Origin: Oscillospiraceae bacterium
GTDB lineage: Bacteria; Bacillota; Clostridia; Oscillospirales; Oscillospiraceae
NCBI GenBank assembly: GCA_017522015.1
Contig: JAFXAW010000045.1
Span: 1-61,080, forward strand
DNA length: 61,080 bases
Direction: 5' to 3'
The notes beneath the pieces are model-generated. The model was not told the origin of the DNA and ran no database searches. It saw only the letters and a program-made list of their open reading frames with translations. The position numbers and the translations under genes are program-made. This document shows, piece after piece, positions 41,638 through 51,701 of the stretch. Each line of letters opens with the position of its first letter. Positions within the stretch are counted from its first letter, which is position 1.

Positions 41638-43977
41638 CTATGTGTCGCTTTCCACCGGCTCGGCCGTCGGTTCCGGAGGCTCGGTGACTTCCGGCGGCGG
41701 AGGCGGCGTGGGCGTAGGTTCGGGTGTGGGCTCCGGCGTGGGTGTGGGTGCAGGCGTGGGCGTCGGAGTCGGAGTCGGAGTGGGTGTCGGCTTGGGAGTC
41801 GGGGTCGGCGTCGGCTTGGGGGTAGGTGTCGGCGTGGGCGACGGCGACGGTGTCGGCGTGGGAGACGGAGTCGGTGTGGGCTTGGGTGTGGGTGTCTCCT
41901 TCTCCAGGTCGCCGAAGATCTTGGTCGGCGCGCCGATCACCGGATAGGGGAAGCCCTTGTATTCCAGACCTTCGTGAATCGGCTCCATGATCGACTTGAA
42001 GATCTGGCAGGCGGGGTTGTAGTAGAAATACATACGCTCCGGAATCTCGTAGCCGCACCAGACCGCGCAGACGTAGTAGCCGGTGTAACCGACGAAGTAA
42101 CGGTCGGTGTTGTCATGGCCGGTTCCGGTCTTGCCGCAAACCTGCTGGCCGCCGAACCACGCAGCGCCGCCGGTGCCGTAGGCAACGGCGTTGGTGAGCA
42201 TGCTGGAGATGTTGCGCGCGGTGTTGGCCTTGAAAGCCACGATGGTTTCCGGCGCGTTGTCCAGCAGAAGATTTCCGCTGGCGTCCTCGACGTGGGTGTA
42301 GACGCGGGAGTAGGTGAACACGCCGTCGTTCGGGAAGGCGGAGTAGGCCTGCGCCATCTCGCGCACGGTGATGCCGTCCGTCAGCGCGCCGAGCGCCATG
42401 GGCGCATAGGCAATGTCGGACTGGATCTGGCCGGTTTCGCCCACCACGCGGTATTCAACCGCGCTCGTGACACCGAGCTTCTTCGTCAGGAAATCAAAGG
42501 AGGTCTGCGGGGAGAGCTTGTCGACAAGCTGCGCGGCGACGGTGTTTCTGGATGTGCGCAGCGCGTCCGCGATGGTGATGACGCCGGCGTAGTCGTAGTC
42601 ATCGTTGAAGGGATACCAGGTTGTGCCGGAGAGATGGACCTTGTCCGGAGGGCCATCGTCGACCAGTGTGGTCTGCGTAACAAGTCCCAGTTCAAGCGCG
42701 GGCGCATAAGCCGTCAGCGGTTTGATGGAGGAACCGGGGGAGCGCTTGGCGTCGGTGGCGTTGTTATAGCCGAAGTTGCGAACCTTCTCGCCAACGCCGC
42801 CCTGCAGGGCCTTGATTTCTCCGGTGTAGGGGTCAAGCAGCACGCAGGCGCTTTGCAGCTGCTGCGTCTGACTCGGCATCCAGCTCACCGGAAGGTTTTC
42901 CGGATTCGTGTAGATCTCGTCCATCTGATTCTGGATGTCCATATCCAGACAGCAGTAGATCTTCAGGCCGCCGTTGTAGAGCAGATGGCGCGCGGCCTCG
43001 CTGGAGTAGCCCTTGACCTCGATAAGATCCTTGAGGACGTCCTGGATGACGACCTCCTCGTAGTAACTGTAGATGGGAACGGGGGCGGACTCATTTTCGC
43101 CGCGGCGGAAGACCAGCTTCTCCGCAACGGCCTGCGTGTATTCCTCGTGGCTGATCATGTTCTGCTCGTACATCTCGCGCAGGATGATCTCCTGCCGCTC
43201 CTTGTTGTTGCCGACGGGATCTTCCACACGCTCGGAGTAGGGGCTGTACAGGGAGGGGTTATTCGTGATGCCGATGATCGCCGCGCATTCCGCCAGCGAC
43301 AGCTCGGATACTTCTTTGCCGAAATAGAGGTTGGCCGCCGCACCGACGCCATAATGTCCCTCGCCGAAATAGATGGCGTTGAGGTACCATTCGAGGATCT
43401 CCTCTTTGGTATAGGTTTTTTCAAAATCCAGCGCGCGGAAAATCTCCTGCAGCTTGCGCTGCACGGTGGCGTCGTCCTCTTTCGTCAGGTTTTTGATGAG
43501 CTGCTGCGTGATGGTCGAGCCGCCGAAATCGTTTTTCATGCCGAGGAACATGTTGACGAAAGCGCCCGCCGTGCGGTACCAGTCAACGCCCTTGTGCTCC
43601 TCAAAGCGCTTGTCCTCAATGGCGACTGCGGCTTTTTTAATATACCAGGGCATTTCATCGTAATCCACCCAGAAGCGGGTCTCGTCACTTTGCAGGACGG
43701 TCAGTTCCTGATAGACGCCGTCGCTGTCCTTGTAATAAATCGTGCTGGAAAGGGAAAGCTGATAGTCGGACAGCGAGATGTCCAGATTCGTGGACAGCGT
43801 GTTTTTGGCGTACACGGCGAAAATGCAGGTGAACAGCAGTCCGGTGCACAGGAAAATCAGCAGCACGGACAGCGCGACCTTCAGCACAAGGCGCAGCGCG
43901 CCGCCGACGGTCTCTTTTGCTGCGTGGGCGCCGAAACGGGCGACACGCCGAAGTTTTTTCTTTTTGTCAGGTTTCAT
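41638..43977 (-). CDS. Class A penicillin-binding protein (transglycosylase/transpeptidase)
   Basis: This bifunctional enzyme builds peptidoglycan. The 779 residues contain an N-terminal cytoplasmic tail and one membrane helix (about 33-57), the GT51 transglycosylase ([24 protein letters not shown], and the Glu in [13 protein letters not shown]) and the transpeptidase with SxxK in SPGSSIKP, SxN in SRNT and KTG in [10 protein letters not shown]. The C-terminal ~85 residues are a Pro/Thr tail, likely threading the wall. AGAGG precedes the ATG. It resembles PBP1A/PonA. Confidence 0.94.
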   Translation of the reverse strand: MKPDKKKKLRRVARFGAHAAKETVGGALRLVLKVALSVLLIFLCTGLLFTCIFAVYAKNTLSTNLDISLSDYQLSLSSTIYYKDSDGVYQELTVLQSDETRFWVDYDEMPWYIKKAAVAIEDKRFEEHKGVDWYRTAGAFVNMFLGMKNDFGGSTITQQLIKNLTKEDDATVQRKLQEIFRALDFEKTYTKEEILEWYLNAIYFGEGHYGVGAAANLYFGKEVSELSLAECAAIIGITNNPSLYSPYSERVEDPVGNNKERQEIILREMYEQNMISHEEYTQAVAEKLVFRRGENESAPVPIYSYYEEVVIQDVLKDLIEVKGYSSEAARHLLYNGGLKIYCCLDMDIQNQMDEIYTNPENLPVSWMPSQTQQLQSACVLLDPYTGEIKALQGGVGEKVRNFGYNNATDAKRSPGSSIKPLTAYAPALELGLVTQTTLVDDGPPDKVHLSGTTWYPFNDDYDYAGVITIADALRTSRNTVAAQLVDKLSPQTSFDFLTKKLGVTSAVEYRVVGETGQIQSDIAYAPMALGALTDGITVREMAQAYSAFPNDGVFTYSRVYTHVEDASGNLLLDNAPETIVAFKANTARNISSMLTNAVAYGTGGAAWFGGQQVCGKTGTGHDNTDRYFVGYTGYYVCAVWCGYEIPERMYFYYNPACQIFKSIMEPIHEGLEYKGFPYPVIGAPTKIFGDLEKETPTPKPTPTPSPTPTPSPSPTPTPTPKPTPTPTPKPTPTPTPTPTPTPAPTPTPEPTPEPTPTPPPPPEVTEPPEPTAEPVESDT
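41705..41900 (-). repeat. Low-complexity Pro-Thr coding repeat
   Basis: Six-base (ACN-CCN) repeats encode PTPTP runs with occasional K, S, A and E in the C-terminal tail of the class A PBP. On the plus strand this reads as GTGGGC-like repeats. Confidence 0.9.
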
Positions 43978-44360
43978 GATCCATACCTCTATGTGTTTCC
44001 GGCAGCAATCAATATGCCAACTGTAAGTTTAGAATAACAAGGCTGAAAAACTTGTCATAAAAGCTTGCCGTTTTTTCGCGCGCAGGTGGAAAAGAACACT
44101 CAGCAGGCTGGCGAGTATGCTGTAACAGGCCCCGCGAAAAGGCAAAAAACTTTATGCGGAGTATATTATAGCACATATTTGCAGGAAGCTGCATCTTTTT
44201 TGTAAAAGTTTTCTTGTTTTTTGCAAGAATGGGTTGGAAAAGACGGGCTCTGGGGAAAATAAGGCTGGGGGATGGCTTCCAAACTGTGGAAAACCGGAAG
44301 CCGACGCCCGGCCTGAGCGCATGAAACTGCGCGCATTTCTCTTTTGGAGGGAGGGAAAAC
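43978..44360. other. Intergenic region between divergent PBP and BofC-like genes
   Basis: No gene seen. A minus-strand TATAAT at 44165-44170 may be the PBP -10 box with a weak -35, which would give a leader of about 190 nt. On the plus strand GGAGGGAGG before 44361 is the ribosome binding site of the next gene. Confidence 0.45.
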
Positions 44361-44690
44361 ATGAGACTCAGATACAGGATTGGTGCCTGCATCCTGCTGC
44401 TTGCGACGGCGGCGCTCTGCGCGTCCTATACCGTTGCGGACCTGCGGGGGACGCAACGGCGCGAAGTGACGCAGGAAACGCCGGCGCCCGTGACGGCGAC
44501 GGAGCACTTCACCCTCTGCGCACGCAACGGCTGTGTGGCGGTGCTGGATCCGGCCCTGGGCGAGACCGCGGTCGTAACGGACATTGAGCTTGCAACGCTG
44601 CGGGAGGCCGACCGGAAGCTGATTGAAGCGGGACTTCCCGTGGCGAGCCGGGAACAGCTGCTTGCGCTGCTGGAAGATCTCGGCTCCTGA
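44361..44690 (+). CDS. Small exported protein with BofC-like C-terminus
   Basis: The 109-residue protein has an N-terminal signal or anchor helix (about residues 8-27). The C-terminal half (LCARNGCVAVLDP, VTDIELATLREADRKLIEAG, then SREQLLALLEDLGS) follows the pattern of the BofC C-terminal domain. BofC controls the SpoIVB protease in the sporulation sigma-K checkpoint; here the N-terminal BofC domain is missing, so that role is only a guess. GGAGGGAGG lies upstream of the ATG. Confidence 0.6.
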   Translation: MRLRYRIGACILLLATAALCASYTVADLRGTQRREVTQETPAPVTATEHFTLCARNGCVAVLDPALGETAVVTDIELATLREADRKLIEAGLPVASREQLLALLEDLGS

Positions 44691-44749
44691 GATCGTCAGA
44701 ATCGCCGAGAAAACGTCTGGATACATCCCGGACGGCGCCGAAAATGTGA

Positions 44750-44778
44750 TTGCATTTTCGCTTTTCATAGGGTAAAAT
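44750..44778 (+). promoter_or_regulatory. Promoter of the DUF1292 gene
   Basis: TTGCAT (-35), 17 nt, TAAAAT (-10), about 40 nt before the ribosome binding site of the gene at 44828. Confidence 0.7.
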
Positions 44779-44827
44779 AAAACCACAGAAAACCAAAAGA
44801 AAAGCTTGCACTCCGGAGGATAAAGAT

Positions 44828-45121
44828 ATGAGCGAAGAATTCGGCAGCGATTTCATCACCGTCACGGACGACGAAGGCAACAGCTTTGAGCTGGAGCTGC
44901 TGGACACCATGGATTTTGAGGGCGAGACCTACAGCGCGTTCCTGCCCGCCGATATGGATGAGGATGATCCGGACTACGGCATCATCATTCTCAAGGTCAT
45001 TGAAGAGGACGGCGAGGAGCTTTTCGGCTCCGTCGATGACGAGGAGGAGCTCGCGCGCGTCTACGATCACTTCATGGAGATCCTGTTTGACGACGAGGAG
45101 ACTGACGAGAGCGACGAATAA
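44828..45121 (+). CDS. DUF1292 domain protein (YrzB family)
   Basis: The 97-residue acidic protein has the DUF1292 pattern: ITVTDDEGNSFELELLDTMD, then YSAFLPAD, YGIIILKVIEEDGEELF and an acidic end. In Firmicutes the family member YrzB is encoded with the YrrK/YrrL genes, but here it stands alone with its own promoter. Role unknown. GGAGG lies 8 nt before the ATG. It is followed by a likely 6S RNA gene. Confidence 0.88.
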   Translation: MSEEFGSDFITVTDDEGNSFELELLDTMDFEGETYSAFLPADMDEDDPDYGIIILKVIEEDGEELFGSVDDEEELARVYDHFMEILFDDEETDESDE

Positions 45122-45175
45122 CTTTCTGCGGTGTTCGTTACGCCCCTTTTTTAGGCCCACATCATTTATAAGGGA

Positions 45176-45342
45176 CGTCCCGCTCCCGCCGTGAAGCGCA
45201 GGCCTCCCGGCCCGGCTCGACCGAGGCTGGACGTTGGAAGCACAGAAACGGCGGGGAGACGACCCACCTGCCAACCGTGCAGGTTCTAATCGGGGGCGGA
45301 CGGCACATGCGGGAGAGGCTCAGCTTCGGCTGGGCCTTTTTA
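45176..45342 (+). ncRNA. ssrS: Probable 6S RNA
   Basis: About 165 nt with no protein frame can be folded as a closed rod. CTCCC-GCCGT at 45183-45192 pairs with ACGGC (45300-45304) and GGGAG (45311-45315). The 3' half holds CCCACCTGCC and GCAGGTTCTAATCGGGG, which recalls the 6S 3' strand with its CACCUx..xAGGUUC arm. An intrinsic terminator follows at 45316. 6S RNA mimics an open promoter and holds sigma-A RNA polymerase in stationary phase. The call rests on pattern memory; a covariance search would settle it. Confidence 0.6.
45316..45342 (+). terminator. Terminator of the probable 6S RNA
   Basis: GGCTCAGC pairs with GCTGGGCC (one G-T) over a TTCG tetraloop and is followed by TTTTT. Confidence 0.85.
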
Positions 45343-45443
45343 TATGCATCCTGCAGGGCGGCCTCGCTTTTGCAATCGCTGCGCACACGGCGGACTTTCC
45401 CTGCAAATGCATGCCACAAAAAACAGAGAAGAGAGGGATACAT

Positions 45444-45713
45444 ATGCGGGAGAATGCCATTTCCTGCATCGGCTGCGGCCGTTGCTCGCTCGTCTGCGGG
45501 CGGGATATTGCCATTCCGGAGTATTTCCGGCTGTACAACGAATATGCCGGCGGCGCACAGGTGAGTGAGGAAGGGAAATCCGCTTACCGGGAGGCGGCGA
45601 ACGGCCGGGGGCTGGCCTCCGACTGCATTTACTGCGGAAGCTGCGAAAGCCGCTGTCCGCAGCGCATTGAAGTGACCCTGTGGCTGATGCGCGTTGCGGA
45701 GGCGTTTGAATAA
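45444..45713 (+). CDS. Lone 4Fe-4S ferredoxin-like domain protein
   Basis: The 89-residue protein carries two cluster motifs, CIGCGRCSLVC near the start and CIYCGSCESRCPQ near the end. Spacing and the parts between (IPEYFRLYNEYAGG, then ASDCIYCGSC, and LWLMRVAEAFE) match the C-terminal ferredoxin-like domain of 4Fe-4S aldo/keto reductases. The reductase barrel is absent: upstream lies the probable 6S RNA. It may be a trimmed relic or an independent electron carrier. GAGAGGG precedes the ATG at 45444. Confidence 0.75.
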   Translation: MRENAISCIGCGRCSLVCGRDIAIPEYFRLYNEYAGGAQVSEEGKSAYREAANGRGLASDCIYCGSCESRCPQRIEVTLWLMRVAEAFE

Positions 45714-45761
45714 GGCTGTTTCGCCGGAAGGGAAAACCCGAAGGGGAAAGTGCGCCTTGCG

Positions 45762-45812
45762 TGAAAAAAGACCGTGCAGGAGAAATTTCCTGCACGGTCT
45801 TGGCTTTTTTCG
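45762..45812. terminator. Bidirectional terminator
   Basis: AAGACCGTGCAGGA pairs with TCCTGCACGGTCTT. TTTTTT follows on both strands. It serves the ferredoxin-like gene (plus) and gdhA (minus). Confidence 0.88.
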
Positions 45813-45831
45813 TTTCGCGAATCGGCTTGGA

Positions 45832-47299
<1,468 letters not shown>

Positions 47300-47327
47300 T
47301 AGTGGCGGAAAAATTTTTTCATTTTCG

Positions 47328-47360
47328 CAAAAAAAGAGCCCTCCGGAGGAGGGCTCTTTG
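47328..47360 (-). terminator. Terminator of the DacF-type gene
   Basis: On the minus strand AGAGCCCTCC and GGAGGGCTCT form a stem followed by a run of T. It lies just after the stop at 47370. Confidence 0.85.
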
Positions 47361-47369
47361 GGCGTGTGT

Positions 47370-48926
47370 TCAGTTTTTGAAGAATTCTTCAAAGTAATCG
47401 CGCTCGGCGGGAGCCGTGCTTGCTCCCTCTCCGGCGGAGGCGCTTTCCTCCTCCGGCGCATCCGGCCAGAAGGGGTCGTCCGGCACGATGGCGGGTTTGT
47501 CGTCGACAAATGCGCGACGCTGCTCTTCCTCTGCCGTGGCCTGCGCGGCCATCTCCGCTGCGCGGCGGTCGCGCTCCCTGCGCGCGGCCTGAACAGAGCG
47601 GACATGCGCCCGACGCAGAATGTGGTAGCGAACGACCAGTGCGGCATACCCGAGCACGAGCAGGACCAGAACAATGATTATGATCCGCACGGCCGTGTTG
47701 CGGAAGAAGCCGCGGATTTCGCTTTTGATATACTCCATACGGGAGAGTGTGATGGATTTTGTGGAGACAAGCGCCGTGCGGCCGTAGATCTTTCCGTCGC
47801 GCGAGATTACAATCTCGCCGAGGACATCGCCCGCGCTCAGGGGTGCGACGAGCGGCTCACCGTTTTGCTCATGGTAATATGTAATGCTGCGATCGAAAAC
47901 GCTGATTGACAGATCATTGGGAATCAGAGCCTGCACGGAATTCTGCGGGCGGACGCTGACGACATCCGTTGTGCCCATCTCGATCGGCAGGTCTGCAACG
48001 ACCTCTGTCGTGCGCAGGATTTCCCGATAGCTGTAGTTGGCGAAAGCCCAGTCATAGAGCTTGACGGTGTCTTCAAAGCTGCCGACATCCAGCCAGCCAT
48101 CGCCCCGCTCCGTGGCCTTGGCGCCCATGACGATGGAGAGCAGCTCGATGCCGTCGCGCTCCACCGTTGCGGCCAGACAGTAGCCGGCGGCGCTGGTGTG
48201 GCCGGTTTTCAGGCCGCTGGCGCCTTCATAGTAATAGCCCGTGTAGAACTGGTTGTCACCGAGCAGGGCGTTTGTGTTGCGGAGCGTGCGTGCATCGGAC
48301 CCCTCCGTCGCAGGGACGGTGACTTCCTTCATGGCGCAGATCTCCCTGATGATCTCATGGGAAATTGCCTGGCGGCTGATGAGATAGAGATCCCATGCGG
48401 TTGTATAGTGGTTCTCGTTGGGCAGGCCGTGCGTGTTGGCGAAATGCGTATCCGTGCACCCGAGCTCCGCGGCGCGCGTATTCATCAGGTTCACGAACGC
48501 CTCCATGCTGCCGCTGATGTGCTCGGCGATCACGTTGCAGGCCTCGTTTGCAGAGGCGACCAGCGCGCACTGGAGCAGCCCCTCGAGCGTGAGAATCTCA
48601 CCGGCGGTGATGCCCGCCGTGCTGCCGTCGATCTCCAGATCCTTTGTGATGTTGCCGGAGGCCATGACCGGCGTGGTGAGCGTTGTCTCTCCACGTTCGA
48701 TCGCCTCCACGGCCAGCAGCACGGTCATAATCTTTGTCAGACTCGCCGGATAGACGCGTGCGGTTTCGTCGCGGGTGAAGAGAACCTCGCCCGTCGCGGT
48801 GTCCGCCAGCACGATGTTCGGCGCGGAGACCTCAGGCTCCGTCAGCGCGGAGGCGCTTGTCGTGCAAAGGAGGGAGACCAGCATGGCCAGAAGCAAAAAT
48901 ATAGCCGCAAACTTATTTTTTTTCAT
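47370..48926 (-). CDS. D-alanyl-D-alanine carboxypeptidase (DacF/PBP5 type)
   Basis: This serine peptidase trims the fifth residue from wall stem peptides. The 518 residues have a signal peptide (about 1-28), SxxK in PASLTKIM, SxN in SANEA and KTG in GLKTGHTSA, then a C-terminal beta domain and a membrane helix (RIIIIVLVLLVLGYAALVV). An Arg/Glu/Ala-rich cytoplasmic tail of about 80 residues follows, longer than in PBP5. The ATG at 48926 is chosen because GGAG lies 7 nt upstream. Confidence 0.9.
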   Translation of the reverse strand: MKKNKFAAIFLLLAMLVSLLCTTSASALTEPEVSAPNIVLADTATGEVLFTRDETARVYPASLTKIMTVLLAVEAIERGETTLTTPVMASGNITKDLEIDGSTAGITAGEILTLEGLLQCALVASANEACNVIAEHISGSMEAFVNLMNTRAAELGCTDTHFANTHGLPNENHYTTAWDLYLISRQAISHEIIREICAMKEVTVPATEGSDARTLRNTNALLGDNQFYTGYYYEGASGLKTGHTSAAGYCLAATVERDGIELLSIVMGAKATERGDGWLDVGSFEDTVKLYDWAFANYSYREILRTTEVVADLPIEMGTTDVVSVRPQNSVQALIPNDLSISVFDRSITYYHEQNGEPLVAPLSAGDVLGEIVISRDGKIYGRTALVSTKSITLSRMEYIKSEIRGFFRNTAVRIIIIVLVLLVLGYAALVVRYHILRRAHVRSVQAARRERDRRAAEMAAQATAEEEQRRAFVDDKPAIVPDDPFWPDAPEEESASAGEGASTAPAERDYFEEFFKN

Positions 48927-49140
48927 ATCCATCTCCATGAATGTGTGATATAATGGCTGTCAGACGGCTACTCTACAGCCCAAAAGCCGCATAGTGCCGT
49001 CATCCCACAGAATACACGGGAGGGCTTTGTCGGGAGAAAGGCAAAAAGTCCTGTGAACCCGGTATGCCCCAATGTGACTCTATTATAATTTCAGACACGA
49101 TGAAAAGCAACTTTTTTTTCGTGAGGGGGGTGCTCGGCGT

Positions 49141-49476
49141 TTGAGCAGGGGAGAAAAGATCGTGCTCGCGCTGACGGCGCTGCTGCTCTGCGTGGGATTG
49201 GCGTTTTTGCTGATCGGGGAGCGGGATGCCGGAGGCTACAACCTCTCTGCGCTGCCGGAATCGCCGGAGCAGACGGCCGGGGTGCGGATTAACCTCAACA
49301 CCGCGTCGGCGGAGGAGCTGGCTGCCCTGCCCGGAATCGGCCAGACGCGCGCGGCGGACATTGTGCGCCATCGGGAGGAGAACGGTCCTTTCCGGGTTGC
49401 GGCGGATGTGATGCAGGTGCGCGGCATCGGCGAGGGCGTATACGAAATGATAGTGGAGCTTGTCACGGTGGAGTGA
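49141..49476 (+). CDS. ComEA-like helix-hairpin-helix protein
   Basis: The 111-residue protein has one N-terminal membrane helix and a C-terminal tandem helix-hairpin-helix: INLNTASAEELAALPGIGQT and then ADVMQVRGIGEGVYEMI. Such domains bind double-stranded DNA at the cell surface during uptake. It lacks the longer SLBB region of full ComEA and no comEB/comEC follows. It starts with TTG at 49141 after GAGGGGGG. The response regulator gene follows 30 bases later. Confidence 0.88.
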   Translation: MSRGEKIVLALTALLLCVGLAFLLIGERDAGGYNLSALPESPEQTAGVRINLNTASAEELAALPGIGQTRAADIVRHREENGPFRVAADVMQVRGIGEGVYEMIVELVTVE

Positions 49477-49506
49477 CGGGCAAATTTGGAAAACGAGGTG
49501 AAAGCA

Positions 49507-50190
49507 ATGAGGATCCTGGTGGTGGACGACGAGCAGCTGCTCGTCAAGGGAATTCGCTTCAATCTGGAAAATGAGGGCTATGAGGTCGGCGCCTGCTATG
49601 ACGGCGAGGCCGCGGTTGAGGCGGTGCGCACGGGGGGATATGACCTTGTGGTGCTCGACCTGATGATGCCGAAGCTCGACGGGCTGGAGGCCTGCATGCA
49701 GATTCGCACCTTTTCCGACATTCCGATCATCATGCTTACGGCCCGCAGCGAGGATATGGATAAGCTCATCGGCTTTGAATACGGTGCGGACGACTATCTG
49801 ACCAAGCCCTTCAACATTCTGGAGCTCAAAGCGCGCATCAAGGCGCTGCTGCGGCGCAGCGGCGCGCCCGGGGACGCACGCGATGCCGAGGGCCTTGTCC
49901 GCGGGCACATCCGCATCAGCTCGGAGCGGCGCACCGCATATAAGAACGAGGTGCCGGTCGAGTTGACCGTCAAGGAGTTTGACCTTGTGGAGCTGCTGAT
50001 GCGCAACCCCGGCAAGGTGTATTCCCGCGAGAGCCTGCTCAATCTGGTCTGGGGCTACGAATATCAGGGCGACGTGCGCACGGTGGACGTGCATATCCGC
50101 CGCCTGCGTGAGAAATTGGAAAAGAATCCTGCCGAGCCCGAGTTTATCTGCACAAAATGGGGCGTCGGCTACTATTTCAAAGAAGAGTAA
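49507..50190 (+). CDS. OmpR/PhoB-family response regulator
   Basis: The 227-residue regulator has a receiver domain with the acidic pocket DDE near residue 7, the phosphorylation site Asp51 in LVVLDLMMPKLDG, Thr in IIMLTARSE and Lys in YLTKPF. A winged-helix DNA-binding domain ends in GVGYYF. The ATG at 49507 has GAGGTG upstream. It is paired with the histidine kinase 33 bases downstream; the target genes are unknown. Confidence 0.95.
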   Translation: MRILVVDDEQLLVKGIRFNLENEGYEVGACYDGEAAVEAVRTGGYDLVVLDLMMPKLDGLEACMQIRTFSDIPIIMLTARSEDMDKLIGFEYGADDYLTKPFNILELKARIKALLRRSGAPGDARDAEGLVRGHIRISSERRTAYKNEVPVELTVKEFDLVELLMRNPGKVYSRESLLNLVWGYEYQGDVRTVDVHIRRLREKLEKNPAEPEFICTKWGVGYYFKEE

Positions 50191-50222
50191 AGCGCGTCTC
50201 GCGCCCGGTCTGAAATGAAGGC

Positions 50223-51671
50223 ATGAAACAGAAACGGAAAGAGAACCAAAAAGAGAAACGGACAATCAAATTCGGCGTGCAGCTTAAATTGGGGGCGCTG
50301 TTTTTCGCGTTCATCGCATTGCTGATCATCTTTCTCAACACCTATCCCCTGATCGCCACGCGGGATCTTGTGTTCAGCTCCAAGCGGGATGCGCTGCAAA
50401 GCCAGGCCTCCCTCGCGGCGGCCTCCCTCTCGGCGCTGGATGTGCTGGAGGAAGACGGTGTGCGGCAGGTTATGGAACTGCTGGACATTTCGGGGCTGAC
50501 GAGGGTGGCCATCGCGGCGCAGGACGGCACGCTGCTGTACGACGCCTGTGACGCAGACGCTGCACCGGATCGGGGCGCGGAAAGAGAGATCGCGCGTGCT
50601 CTCTCCGGCGAGGCGGTTTTTCACGCGTGGTTTTCCGAGGGCGTGTTCTTTTCCCACGCCGTGCAGCCGGTGCGCAGCCGGGGCATGACGATCGGGGCTG
50701 TATATCTCTATGAATACGACCGCGAGCAGGGCGAGCTGCTGCTCAATTTGCAGAGCACGCTGCGCAGCATCTCGCTGATCGTCGGTGCGATGGCGCTTTT
50801 GCTGCTGATGGCCTTCACACATGCCCTCACCGGACGCATGACTGATCTGGTGCGCGCGATCCGCATTGTGCGCGACGGCAGCTATGATTATCGCCTGAAA
50901 ACGCGCGGACACGACGAAATCACGGAGCTTGGCGAGGAGTTCAACAACATGACCGCGCAGCTTCAGCAGACGGAGGAGCTGCGCCGGCGCTTTGTGTCGG
51001 ATGCTTCCCACGAGCTGAAAACCCCGCTGGCCTCCATTCGGCTGCTGTCTGACAGCATTGCGCAGAGCGGGAACATGGACGCAGAAACGATGCGCGAATT
51101 TGTCAGCGACATCGGCACGGAGGCCGAGCGCCTGCAGCGCACGACGGATAAGCTCCTCGGTCTGACACGGCTGGACGCGACGCCGAAGGACGTGCCGCGC
51201 AAGCGGCTGGATGTTGCGCGCGTGGCGGAGGATACCCTGCGTCTGCTGCGCCCGCTGGCGGAACAGCAGCACATCACGCTGCGGCCATTGCTGAAAAAGG
51301 ACTGCTTTATCATGGGCAGCGCGGATGACCTGTATCAGATCATCTTTAATCTGGTGGAAAACGCGATCAAGTACAACTGCCCGGACGGGCTGGTCGATCT
51401 TGTTGTTGGTAAACGCGGCGGCGAAGTGTACATCTGCGTGGAAGACACGGGCATCGGCATTCCGCAGGACGATCTGCCGCACATCTTTTCCCGCTTTTAC
51501 CGCGTGGACAAGGCCAGAAGCCGCGCCTCGGGCGGCAGCGGCCTGGGCCTGTCGATTGTGCGCGATGCCGTGCTTTTGCACGGCGGCAGCGTAACGGCGG
51601 AGCGCCGGGACGGGGGCGGTAGCCGCTTCGTGGTGGTTTTTCCTGCCGCGCAGGGAACAATGGATGAATAA
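50223..51671 (+). CDS. Membrane sensor histidine kinase
   Basis: The 482-residue kinase has two membrane helices (about 22-42 and 178-200) around an extracellular sensor of about 135 residues, then a HAMP domain, a HisKA with the phospho-acceptor His263 in SDASHELKTPLASI, and an ATPase domain with N-box NLVENAIKYN, G1 EDTGIGIP and G2 SGLGLSIV. The sensed signal cannot be read. Its layout is like PhoR/WalK. It is the partner of the regulator before it. Confidence 0.94.
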   Translation: MKQKRKENQKEKRTIKFGVQLKLGALFFAFIALLIIFLNTYPLIATRDLVFSSKRDALQSQASLAAASLSALDVLEEDGVRQVMELLDISGLTRVAIAAQDGTLLYDACDADAAPDRGAEREIARALSGEAVFHAWFSEGVFFSHAVQPVRSRGMTIGAVYLYEYDREQGELLLNLQSTLRSISLIVGAMALLLLMAFTHALTGRMTDLVRAIRIVRDGSYDYRLKTRGHDEITELGEEFNNMTAQLQQTEELRRRFVSDASHELKTPLASIRLLSDSIAQSGNMDAETMREFVSDIGTEAERLQRTTDKLLGLTRLDATPKDVPRKRLDVARVAEDTLRLLRPLAEQQHITLRPLLKKDCFIMGSADDLYQIIFNLVENAIKYNCPDGLVDLVVGKRGGEVYICVEDTGIGIPQDDLPHIFSRFYRVDKARSRASGGSGLGLSIVRDAVLLHGGSVTAERRDGGGSRFVVVFPAAQGTMDE

Positions 51672-51701
51672 AACTTTCCCGACATGAAAGGAGAACTATA
51701 T

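Noticed and set aside
41705-41900. Short repeats that could be taken for a CRISPR array
   Set aside because: The repeats are six-base codon pairs for Pro-Thr inside a gene, with no spacers.
41974-44037. A 687-codon frame antisense to the class A PBP
   Set aside because: A shadow frame of a long GC-rich gene; the PBP strand has all catalytic motifs.
51600-51701. SAM riboswitch or T-box before metY
   Set aside because: Only about 30 bases separate it from the histidine kinase gene; no aptamer or T-box sequence is present.
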